From Pseudoalteromonas byunsanensis (GTDB lineage: Bacteria; Pseudomonadota; Gammaproteobacteria; Enterobacterales; Alteromonadaceae): 64,000 nt of DNA. The notes under the pieces were generated by a model that ran no database searches, was not told the origin of the DNA, and worked only from the letters and a program-made list of their open reading frames with translations. The stretch lies in assembly GCF_001854475.1 (NCBI RefSeq), contig NZ_MNAN01000026.1, forward strand, positions 124,001 to 188,000, given 5' to 3'. Of the stretch, positions 55,301 through 62,825 are shown one piece after another (positions within the stretch are counted from its first letter, which is position 1; each line of letters begins with the position of its first letter). The position numbers and the translations under genes were made by a program.

Positions 55301-55530
55301 GCATTTTCGATTTTAATGGCTACACCCTGCTCTGCCTGAACTGGCTCACCACTGTCATAAACCACAGAAACAGAGACTGTATCTGGTTCAAGGCTCGGAA
55401 ATGCCTCTTTGCGTAGGTTATTAACTGATAAAAGACCGACGAGTATCACAGCAACAAAAAGTAAATTGGCTGCGACTGAATTTTGCGCAAACCAAGCAAT
55501 GATGCCAGACTGTTTATTTAGAGCGCTCAT
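52327..55530 (-). CDS. RND-family inner-membrane efflux transporter
   Basis: A 1067-residue proton-driven efflux pump of the AcrB/MdtB-like type. It has twelve membrane helices in two halves and large periplasmic loops. The proton-relay Asp pair is in GIVVDDAVVVGESIYHTRAQ, and GVVVNDSLLLVNRYNQL is the symmetric motif of the second half. It overlaps the adaptor gene by four bases. Substrates cannot be predicted. No outer-membrane channel gene is present, so it must use a TolC-like channel encoded elsewhere. Confidence 0.92.
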   Translation of the reverse strand: MSALNKQSGIIAWFAQNSVAANLLFVAVILVGLLSVNNLRKEAFPSLEPDTVSVSVVYDSGEPVQAEQGVAIKIENALQSVGGIKNITSTSNASGAHVSIEMQSGYNIDTLYQDVKAQVDAINNLPQRAEPAVITKAKRQDHVLWVQLYGDVDRQSLNDWAIKLKTQLLAKSDIKDVQIKAKMQAMISVEVEEQTLQAYGLTLKQVAEAINKESSYAIGTSLRHEDKSVRLKVLDQAFSVGDFESIVIKSFASGGSITLKDIGTVTRIIEDDSFAVSRYNTKTAVALEIVMDDFGDVVTMVEQAKEVVSEWQNSAILPKNIHIESWLDKSTLITERLSLLIKNALTGIALVFIVLALFLNVRVALWVAMGLPFVFCGTLFFMTESFAGLTLNEMTTFGFIMALGIVVDDAVVVGESIYHTRAQYGDTHENTILGTQKVAAATIFGVLTTVVAFVALSNVQGRLGQVYAQFGTVVAIALLLSLIESKLILPSHLTHINTRKKAQSFGWWAKLSACADNGLNYFNEHLYQKGLAYALNHKAKVITVFIALMIGVISLPFSGQVRVAFFPEVPGDTVSADITLYNDASFGQTHKNLLILENLAIYSDSTLRKKYEQSSETQNSFITSIQVLAESDTQGSVTVELAKNSSYSAYEFADMWRQSAGTLEGVKKTKVLAKRGMIDNFKVLLKSSNSEALKKAGNELLEEVKRQEGVSGVDHNLDLGEPQYYFELTDYGRALGLDSAELSKQVLQNFGGDIVQRFQRGEDEIKVRVRYPEEQRQTLDDVLQAYITTPNGVRMPLSDVAKVTSQYQSAQIKRTNGQRSVFISAVLDKSTVAPHELIKLLRDTSLVELVSRYPDVSFEFAGEAQQQQETGSSMVHMFVLALVAIFALLAIPLKSYLQPLVIMSAIPFGIVGAILGHWINGLTLSILSLNGILALSGVVVNDSLLLVNRYNQLKKEGSLSVKEAVSMAAHSRLRAILLTSITTFAGLLPLLSETSLQAQFLIPAAAALGYGILFASLITLFLTPTLLLILEETKNTLRNQKRSGEIIKTLKKVTLGHIGQIKGARHE

Positions 55531-56699
55531 AGCATAGCCTCTTCAACGGCTTTGACCATCATGCCTTCAACAAAATGGCTTAAAGGTCTTTTTACGATTT
55601 TTAAAGATTGTGTTGTAAGTGGCTTTACAAACACTGATGAGCCTTGTGAAAATACTTTGTTGGCACTTTGTTTATGCAGCTGCCCCTGTTCATCAACAAA
55701 CCAAACATCACCTGCTTGTGATATTGCAGACGCAGGAAGTTTGATCAACTCCTCTTGAACACCTTGCAACGTGACTTTGACAAAACTGCCAGCAAAGAGT
55801 GGTTCGTTATGCTCAAGTGGTCGCTCTACAACAACGATAACCGAACGTTGACGCGTGTTACTATCAATGTGACTTTCTATGCGCGACACATAGCCTCGCC
55901 ATTGTGCTAAATCGTTATTTGTCAATTCAACACCGACAGGCCAAACATCTCGCTTTAACTCTCCGCTTACTTTTACATTCAGTTCCTGCCACTGGCGCTC
56001 TGATAATGGTATCTCGATTTCAGCCCTTTCTATATCGTACAACAAGCCTATGCTGGAATTTGCACTCAAATAGCTACCAGGCTGAATGTTACGCTCTACC
56101 ACCAGCGCATCAAAAGGCGCTTTGATTACTGTGTTATCAAGCGCTACTTGTGCTTTTTTGAGGGCTTGTTGTGCATAAGCAAGATTCGCTTTTGCAGCGG
56201 CTAACTGAGGTTTTCTAAGTACAAGTGACGTTGCTTTTTGCCCACCTTCTTTGCCCAGTAACCACTCTTGGTAGGCGACTTCCCCTTGCCTTTTCTCCTC
56301 TTCTAATTCAAGTTCAGCCTGTGCTACTTGCGCCTTTGCCTGAGCAAGTTGAGTCTGATACGTGCTGTCTTCAATCGTTGCTAAGATTTCACCTTTTTTG
56401 AGTAATTGGCCTGATTTAAACTTATCGCTCAAAGAAACGACTTTACCACTTACATCACTGGTGAGGTTTAACTTAAAGCGAGGCGTTACCTCACCAAGCC
56501 CAGTTACAGTCGCCCGATATATATCAGCGTTGACATCAATAACTCCGATTTGAGGTAAGTTTGATTGCTCACTAATTGACTGCTCCATTAACTGATGCAT
56601 TTTTTCTGATGTGTCTGTAACACTATGCGCTTTGTTATACATAAGCACACAGCAAAAAGCGCTCACGCTCATTATTACGCTTATTAACTTAAACTTCAT
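55527..56699 (-). CDS. RND efflux periplasmic adaptor (membrane fusion protein)
   Basis: A 390-residue adaptor with an N-terminal membrane anchor or signal (FKLISVIMSVSAFCCVLMY), a lipoyl-like half (LKKGEILATIEDSTYQTQL), a coiled-coil hairpin (AQAELELEEEKRQGEVAYQE and KANLAYAQQALKKAQVAL), the second half (KAPFDALVVERNIQPGSYL) and beta-barrel domains. AGGAGG lies before the start. The second of two adjacent ATGs (56699) has the better spacing. First gene of the adaptor-pump-regulator-kinase operon. Confidence 0.9.
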   Translation of the reverse strand: MKFKLISVIMSVSAFCCVLMYNKAHSVTDTSEKMHQLMEQSISEQSNLPQIGVIDVNADIYRATVTGLGEVTPRFKLNLTSDVSGKVVSLSDKFKSGQLLKKGEILATIEDSTYQTQLAQAKAQVAQAELELEEEKRQGEVAYQEWLLGKEGGQKATSLVLRKPQLAAAKANLAYAQQALKKAQVALDNTVIKAPFDALVVERNIQPGSYLSANSSIGLLYDIERAEIEIPLSERQWQELNVKVSGELKRDVWPVGVELTNNDLAQWRGYVSRIESHIDSNTRQRSVIVVVERPLEHNEPLFAGSFVKVTLQGVQEELIKLPASAISQAGDVWFVDEQGQLHKQSANKVFSQGSSVFVKPLTTQSLKIVKRPLSHFVEGMMVKAVEEAML

Positions 56700-57232
56700 C
56701 ATAACCTCCTAAGACCAAGTCAACATTGAATGGTTGCTGTGTAAACATGCTGATTTAACCCCTATTTCGCTGATGCGATTAAAATATAGGAAAGTACGTA
56801 TGCTGAAATAGTGGAACATATAGTTCGTCTCCGAATTTGAATTCGTGAAGTTTAAACTTTGAGCGGTTAAAGGAGGGTTAAGCTAAATTGAAAAGGGTTA
56901 ATTTGAGCAAGGCAAGCCGTACGCCCATAGAAGCTTTTACATTATGCGCCGCAGGGTTGGCTGTGACTTCTACCTCTTTGAATTTTAAGGTTGGCAGCTC
57001 TATATTGTAATTTCAAGTTACGTATGTACAAGCTTTTCGTATAGTCATGGGCACAAGTTATTCGCTTCCATTTTTCTTAAAGTAAACACACCTTTCTAAT
57101 AAAGATCTCCGTAATAGTAATTAAATAAGATAAGTGGTAAAAGTGTACAAAGTATAAAAACGAGAGCGATTGAAGTAGAAAAACGACCCAATCGCTCATA
57201 GATTAAGATTGCTATATTTTTTTGAGCTATAT
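56700..57232. other. Promoter region and possible small-peptide frame
   Basis: This divergent region should hold promoters for the efflux operon and the following plus-strand gene. The only coding candidate is a 40-codon frame at 56888-57010. No clear direct repeats or hairpins were found. Confidence 0.4.
56888..57010 (+). CDS. Possible 40-residue peptide
   Basis: A TTG start lies 11 bases after AGGAGG (56871-56876). The predicted peptide has a basic start, then TLCAAGLAVTSTSLNF with one cysteine, and a terminal VGSSIL. It resembles no family known to me. The long spacing and rare start make it doubtful. Confidence 0.2.
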   Translation: MKRVNLSKASRTPIEAFTLCAAGLAVTSTSLNFKVGSSIL

Positions 57233-57910
57233 ATGAAATTGAAAATGGCGGCAGAGAAAATTAAAAAAAACTCCATAGATGCAAAGAGGAAGCGCATGAA
57301 CTGGCGCTTTATGGATGAGCTCATTCAAGCTGAATTTAATAGCTACAAATCCGATACTGATTCTGTTGATATTCTAGGGGGGCTTTATATAAGTAGAGCA
57401 AAAGACAATGAACCTTTAAAAAGCTCACATCTTGTTGGTTCCTGGTACATTAATTCTACACATATCTTAACGGGCGCTAGATTACTTGGCGTTCATGTTG
57501 TGAACCCTGAATCTAATAAATTAGAAATTGCCAAAGAAAAAAATGCACAGCTATGGTATTCCCAAAGTCCATCAGGTGATGTCCTTGTCTTTGTTGCCCC
57601 CTATCAGTCGGACGTTGGTAAGTTTAATGAAAGTGAGATAATAATTGGTAAATATCAAAATCCGTCCCAAGTTACATCTGAGGCCATAAGAAAACACTTT
57701 TCAATATTTTTCAAATACTGTAGTTGTACATCACTGCATTGTGCGTCGAACTTGAGCTGCTACTTATACAGGCAGTACCTTATTTTCAATGATTTCAGGT
57801 ACAAATCCAGTTACAAACAAAAGCTATTAAGAACGATTGAGCGCTTGCTTATATTAATTATTGGCGGGGCTGCCGTATGGGCCTCACTGTATGCTGGCGG
57901 AAAAATATAA
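57233..57910 (+). CDS. Orphan protein with cysteine cluster and C-terminal membrane anchor
   Basis: The 225-residue product is of no recognised family. The first half is basic and helical (AAEKIKKNSIDAKRKRMNW), and the middle is beta-rich (GSWYINSTHILTGARLLGV). A cluster of five cysteines lies in FKYCSCTSLHCASNLSCYLY. The last 20 residues form one membrane helix (LLILIIGGAAVWASLYAGG), suggesting a tail-anchored protein. GAG lies seven bases before the ATG; an upstream TTG at 57209 is possible. Its AT-rich sequence and isolation suggest an accessory gene. Confidence 0.5.
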   Translation: MKLKMAAEKIKKNSIDAKRKRMNWRFMDELIQAEFNSYKSDTDSVDILGGLYISRAKDNEPLKSSHLVGSWYINSTHILTGARLLGVHVVNPESNKLEIAKEKNAQLWYSQSPSGDVLVFVAPYQSDVGKFNESEIIIGKYQNPSQVTSEAIRKHFSIFFKYCSCTSLHCASNLSCYLYRQYLIFNDFRYKSSYKQKLLRTIERLLILIIGGAAVWASLYAGGKI

Positions 57911-58068
57911 CAGCGTATGTTGGCTGACTTATGTTGCGCAACGCTCCAAACAAAAGCAAATACGGCGTTGCCAACGTTTTATTTTGCCACTTTTTCGTAA
58001 TTTAGCTTTAAGTAAAGACTAAATTTATTGTGCCACTACATCCTCTGTGCATTAAACACTCCACAAAC

Positions 58069-59406
58069 TCATTGTTTTTCAACCTTAGAAACATAACGTA
58101 GAATGATTAATCCGAACAATGCTGAGAAAACAGAAGCAAATAAAATGCCTAGCTTTGCCGCGTTTAATTGCTCTGGGCTGTACGCCAAGTTGGCAATAAA
58201 CAGAGCCATCGTGAAACCAATACCTGCAAGCATGCCACCACCGAAGATCATGCCCCAATGCAAGTCTGTTGGAAGCGTTGCAATACGTAGTTGAACCGCA
58301 ATCCAACTGAACAGGAAAATTCCAATGGGTTTACCCAACACAAACCCAAGAAAAACCGCCATGGTTATTGAGGAAGTAAGACTCAGCTCAGCCAGTGGAA
58401 TGCCAGCATTGGCAAGTGCAAATAAAGGCATCACAATAAAACCGACCCAAGGATGAAGCAATATTTCTAAGCGCTCAACTGGTGAAAGCGCTTCTCGCGC
58501 TGCCGCTTCGGCAGTTCTCAAAGCTTTACGGTCCGGTGTATCGCCGCTCCAATGCTCACCTGGAGGATAGTCCACCACACAGTCCATAATGGCATGAAGT
58601 CGATCGTTACTTACCCATTTATTGGTTGGCGTCAACAACCCTAATATGACACCTGTAACAGTGGCATGAATACCCGACGCGTCAACAGCCAGCCATATAA
58701 ATGTACCAACCACAAAAAACACAGCGATACTTCGTATACCCACAAATGCCATGGTTTTGACAAGAACAAATCCCAACGAAGCAATACCAATTGCAAGCCA
58801 GTTGATGTTTCCACCATAACCAATAGCAACAACAATTATTGCACCTAGGTCGTCTACAACGGCTAACGACAGCATAAATACTCGTAAACTTTTAGGAATA
58901 TTTTTACCAAGCAGCGCAAGGCAACCGAGCACAAATGCGGTATCTGTTGCCATTACAGTGCCCCAGCCATGTTGACTAGCCTGAGAGAACTGCAGTGATA
59001 AATAGACAAGTGCAGGCACTAACATGCCACCTAAAGCGCCAAAAACAGACAGCATGGCCAATCTGGGGTTACGTAACTCCCCCAATACCAACTCACGCTT
59101 GAGCTCTAAGGCAATCAAAAAGAAAAATAGAGTCATTGCCGCATCATTGACCCACGCTTCTATCGAGCGCTCAAACACAAACGTATTAAACTTAAAACCA
59201 ATTGATATATGCCAAAAGCTTGCATATATCTCACTCAACGGTGAATTCGCCAAGCCTAGGGCTACTATGGTAGCCAGTAATAAGATAGCGCCCGCTGCCA
59301 CCTCCACTTTAAAGAACCGCGAAATAGGCTGTACTATCCAGTCAATATGCTCCTTTGGTAACTCAGATGATTGACCCTTTTTTGAACCTGCCGAATAGTC
59401 ACTCAT
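58069..59406 (-). CDS. nhaA: Na+/H+ antiporter NhaA
   Basis: NhaA exchanges two protons for one sodium ion at the inner membrane. The 445-residue protein has about twelve membrane segments. The essential Asp pair is in SLAVVDDLGAIIVVA, and GWGTVMATDTAFVLGCLALL is another family block. A hydrophilic stretch (WVSNDRLHAIMDCVVDYPPG onward) of roughly 60 residues makes it longer than the E. coli protein (388), as in many marine NhaA proteins. It is monocistronic. Confidence 0.95.
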   Translation of the reverse strand: MSDYSAGSKKGQSSELPKEHIDWIVQPISRFFKVEVAAGAILLLATIVALGLANSPLSEIYASFWHISIGFKFNTFVFERSIEAWVNDAAMTLFFFLIALELKRELVLGELRNPRLAMLSVFGALGGMLVPALVYLSLQFSQASQHGWGTVMATDTAFVLGCLALLGKNIPKSLRVFMLSLAVVDDLGAIIVVAIGYGGNINWLAIGIASLGFVLVKTMAFVGIRSIAVFFVVGTFIWLAVDASGIHATVTGVILGLLTPTNKWVSNDRLHAIMDCVVDYPPGEHWSGDTPDRKALRTAEAAAREALSPVERLEILLHPWVGFIVMPLFALANAGIPLAELSLTSSITMAVFLGFVLGKPIGIFLFSWIAVQLRIATLPTDLHWGMIFGGGMLAGIGFTMALFIANLAYSPEQLNAAKLGILFASVFSALFGLIILRYVSKVEKQ

Positions 59407-59627
59407 GGTTTCTATTTACCCTCTTAGCGGTTCACAATGGTGACTTAACAACTTTTAACTCTCACCATCTAGTGTGCTTATCGCTGATCGTTTTCAAAAA
59501 CCCTACATAAAGACAAAGTATAAAATCTACAAATCATAGCGTACCTTCACCCATCGCAATGTCTTTAGTTGCTTTATCAACATGATTTAAAAAAACGCAT
59601 CTAGTACGCTTTGCTCTATATTTTGTT

Positions 59628-60620
59628 TTACTTAGGTTTTCTTACGCTCTTCTCACCCGTTAGCTGTGTTTCATTTAAATACTTGAATAATTGACTATCA
59701 GTGGACAACACAAGCGTTGCATTATCAGATAAAATGCTAGGATAAGATTGCATCGTTCGGGTGAATTCATAGAGACTGACCGCCTGCGGGCTTTGATTGT
59801 AAGCATGGGCATAGATTTCAGCCGCTTTCGCATCTGCTTGACCTCTGATCTCTTCGACCTGCCTATATGCTTCTGATTGGATTTTGTTTAATTCTCGGAC
59901 TCTATCACCACGTATTCTTGCTGCCTCACCATTGCCTTCGGACAAAAACCTTTCAGCAATTTGACGACGTTCACTCACCATGCGTTCGTAAATTTTTGGG
60001 CGAACACTTTCATTGTAGTTGATGCGTTTAAAGCGGATATCTAACAATTCAATACCAAATACCTGTACTTTTTGAGCAGCTGCTGTAAAAATTTCTTGCT
60101 CTACTTGTTGTCGCCCTTTATGAATTGGCACAAGTGAACCAATTTTAGTGTCTGTATCAATTTCACTTAATAGCCCCTCACGCAAGGGTTTTCGGTCTTT
60201 ACTCGTGCGAATAATTTCAATTAGTTCATGTTTGGCGACAGAATTACGAGTTTCGCTTCCCAAGATATCATCTAACCTAGATTGAGCACTTCGTTCATCG
60301 CGCAATCTTAGGAAATATTGCAACGGGTCGGTAATACGCCATCTTGCAAAGATATTCACAGAGATATAAAGCTTGTCTTTGGTTGGCATATCCGAGGGCT
60401 CTCCATCCCATTCCAGTACTCGTTTATCAATGGGGTTGACGTCTTGAATAAAAGGGATTTTGATATGCAGACCTGCATCGACGATGGGCTCACCAATAGG
60501 TTTACCAAATTGGGTGACAATCACTTGCTCAACTTCATCAACAGTATAGAGCGAGTTATTAAGGGTTAACAGTGTAGCCGTGATAAAAGCAAATGTGATC
60601 GCGATATTTCTCTTATTCAT
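59628..60620 (-). CDS. hflC: HflC-like SPFH/prohibitin protein
   Basis: A 330-residue membrane-anchored SPFH (band 7) protein. One N-terminal membrane helix is followed by the prohibitin-type domain (YTVDEVEQVIVTQFGKPIGE and GLHIKIPFIQDVNPIDKRVL) and a coiled coil (ERRQIAERFLSEGNGEAARI). HflC forms a large cage with HflK around the FtsH protease. Its ATG overlaps the hflK stop by four bases, as in the usual hflKC operon. No hfq or hflX gene is next to it here. Confidence 0.88.
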   Translation of the reverse strand: MNKRNIAITFAFITATLLTLNNSLYTVDEVEQVIVTQFGKPIGEPIVDAGLHIKIPFIQDVNPIDKRVLEWDGEPSDMPTKDKLYISVNIFARWRITDPLQYFLRLRDERSAQSRLDDILGSETRNSVAKHELIEIIRTSKDRKPLREGLLSEIDTDTKIGSLVPIHKGRQQVEQEIFTAAAQKVQVFGIELLDIRFKRINYNESVRPKIYERMVSERRQIAERFLSEGNGEAARIRGDRVRELNKIQSEAYRQVEEIRGQADAKAAEIYAHAYNQSPQAVSLYEFTRTMQSYPSILSDNATLVLSTDSQLFKYLNETQLTGEKSVRKPK

Positions 60621-61669
60621 AATGCTTCTCCCGACAACCTATTTAGATTGAGCAACGGTAAAACATGGGTATTTCGTTCATCAATGATAATTTTTGAACG
60701 AACTTTAGGTAAAACAGATTGCATGGTTTCAAGATAGATGCGCTGCTTAGTGACCTCAGGGGCCTTTATATATTCTGCATACAGTGCATCAAATCGCGAG
60801 GCATCACCTTGCGCTTCATTTATCCGCTTTAACCGATAACCGTCCGCCTCACGGATCCGTTGATCTTTTTCACCCAAGGCCAGTGGGATAACTTTGTTAT
60901 AATCTCGGCGAGCTTCGTTAATGAGTTTTTCTTTTTGTTGCTGCGCTTGATTTACTTCATTGAACGATTCTTGAACGGGTTGTGGTGGATTTATATTTTT
61001 GAGTTGGACTTGGTCAATACTAAGCCCCATTGCGTATTTGGTCGATAACGATTGCATTTTTACCAGTGCTTGAGACTCTATCTCTTGTCGTCCTATGGTA
61101 ATAACCTCATCTACAGTACGGTCGCCTACAACCTCACGCATCACAGACTCTGATACATAACGTAGTGTTTCACTAGGTTCTCTGACTTCAAATAAAAAGT
61201 TAACCGGATCAGAAATGCGATATTGCACCACCCATTCAACCAGGGCCGCATTTAAGTCTCCTGTGACCATCTGCGTTTCTTTGAGCCCTTCATTATTACG
61301 TGGGCTTTGGTAAGGGTCATTTGAACCAAGGGTAGAGAACCCAAACTCCTGTTTAAGTTGCCTTTTTACTGGCACAGTTGTCGCGTTATCCACTGAGAAA
61401 GGTAATTTGAAATGCAGCCCTGGCTGCTTTATGGCTAAAAACTTTCCAAACCGCTGTACAACCGCTACAGAATCGCTAGGAACCGTATAAGCTGAACTCC
61501 ACGTGGTAAGTAATAAGAATGCAAAAATAAGAATGGTGGCGATGTTTGAAAAGCTACCACGAGGTAACATGGTCTTTATGTTTGGCAATTTTTTAACAAG
61601 TTCGTCAAGATCTGGAGGTGATTTATTGCCCCCTCCCCATGGGTTGTCGGTGTTAGAGTTGTGACTCAT
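60617..61669 (-). CDS. hflK: HflK-like SPFH/prohibitin protein
   Basis: A 350-residue partner of HflC. The N-terminal cytoplasmic stretch with NPWGGGNKSPPDLDELVKKL is the HflK hallmark. A membrane helix (IATILIFAFLLLTTWSSAYT) and the band 7 domain with VVQRFGKFLAIKQPGLHFKL follow, then a coiled coil (FNEVNQAQQQKEKLINEARR). It is the first gene of the hflKC pair, overlapping hflC by four bases. The region upstream has 88 bases before the racemase-like gene. Confidence 0.9.
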   Translation of the reverse strand: MSHNSNTDNPWGGGNKSPPDLDELVKKLPNIKTMLPRGSFSNIATILIFAFLLLTTWSSAYTVPSDSVAVVQRFGKFLAIKQPGLHFKLPFSVDNATTVPVKRQLKQEFGFSTLGSNDPYQSPRNNEGLKETQMVTGDLNAALVEWVVQYRISDPVNFLFEVREPSETLRYVSESVMREVVGDRTVDEVITIGRQEIESQALVKMQSLSTKYAMGLSIDQVQLKNINPPQPVQESFNEVNQAQQQKEKLINEARRDYNKVIPLALGEKDQRIREADGYRLKRINEAQGDASRFDALYAEYIKAPEVTKQRIYLETMQSVLPKVRSKIIIDERNTHVLPLLNLNRLSGEAL

Positions 61670-61757
61670 TTTAATACTCCTCTATTTAGCATTATTAATC
61701 GCATCATTTAAATTTAAGTTACGCTCATCTTTAGTCTTGCATTACTTGCAAATAACG

Positions 61758-62825
61758 TCAGTGATAAAAATACTTTTTAACATACGGAGAGGTCATTGCT
61801 GTGAGCAACCCACTGTAATCGAGGTTAAACCTAACCTCCTGACCAACCTGTAAAGCCTCTCCTACACTTTCAACAACAATATGGTCACTGTTACTGGAAA
61901 TAATAGTCAGCCCTTGTGGTGGTATTATCCCTGACGGATTAATATCTTGACGGCCGAGCGCAAGTAGCGCTTGCTTAACCTGCCCCTTATCAATCACTTC
62001 AGGCATCTCACCAAACGCATTCGCGCAGCGTCGCCCCCAAGGCAAAGATGGTTTAATATTGGACTCAATCACTTCTGCAACTAATGTGACTATTTCTGTA
62101 TGTCCGCCAGCGATGGGATGTTTATTAAGTGCCTCCACACCAAAGTAAACAGCTTCACCTAGTCGCAATTGGTTAACAACATGCGATTGATGTGGGTTCA
62201 AACTAAAAGCCCAAATCAGGTTTGCGGAATTACCACCTGATACAATTTCAGCACTAATGCCAAGTTGTTGTTCAACATCTTTCACAAGCTTAGCTAAGAA
62301 ATTCATATTATCCTGCTCAGGTGCCACACCATAACGACATGTTAAGTTCGCGCCAATACCTTTGAATATGATATTTGGTAACATGAGTGTTTCGCTGATA
62401 ATACTTAAAAGTTGCTCTGGCATGACTCCTTCTCTAAGATCGCCAAGCTCCACCATAACAATAACGCCATGGTAATAACCCATATTCTTGGCGGCTTTCG
62501 AGAGCGCTCTTATTATAACCAGCTCCGTATTAAGACTGACCTCACAACTTAAAACAACTCTATCTACTTGGCTCAACATTGGCGTTCGTATCAACATCAT
62601 AGGTACTGTAATTCCGGCGTGTCTCATCCTTTCTATGTTTTCAATACGGGAGTCTGCGAGCATCTTTACGCCTGATGAGATAAGTGACGCAGCAATCTCA
62701 GGATGACCCATGAACACTTTTGTGACAGGTACTATGTCGATACCATAAGGTTTTAGCGTGTTGATGAGTAACTTTGCATTTGCAGCAATTTTGGCACAGT
62801 CGATTTCTAACCTTGGTGTGTTCAT
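61758..62825 (-). CDS. Alanine/ornithine-racemase-family PLP enzyme
   Basis: A 355-residue fold-III PLP enzyme of the alanine/ornithine racemase (Orr, YhfX-like) group. The PLP-binding lysine is Lys36 in DIVPVTKVFMGHPEIA. Other blocks are MLADSRIENIERMRHAGI, VMVELGDLREGVMPEQL and ISAEIVSGGNSANLIWAF. The substrate is uncertain. Its ATG overlaps the stop of the DUF1611 gene by four bases (ATGA), so the two are coupled and probably act in one pathway of D- or L-amino acids. Confidence 0.85.
   Translation of the reverse strand: MNTPRLEIDCAKIAANAKLLINTLKPYGIDIVPVTKVFMGHPEIAASLISSGVKMLADSRIENIERMRHAGITVPMMLIRTPMLSQVDRVVLSCEVSLNTELVIIRALSKAAKNMGYYHGVIVMVELGDLREGVMPEQLLSIISETLMLPNIIFKGIGANLTCRYGVAPEQDNMNFLAKLVKDVEQQLGISAEIVSGGNSANLIWAFSLNPHQSHVVNQLRLGEAVYFGVEALNKHPIAGGHTEIVTLVAEVIESNIKPSLPWGRRCANAFGEMPEVIDKGQVKQALLALGRQDINPSGIIPPQGLTIISSNSDHIVVESVGEALQVGQEVRFNLDYSGLLTAMTSPYVKKYFYH

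Noticed and set aside
59628..61669. Flotillin or unrelated band 7 proteins rather than HflK/HflC
   Set aside because: The N-terminal PWGGG and PPDLDEL stretch of the first gene and the four-base overlapping pair fit HflK and HflC.
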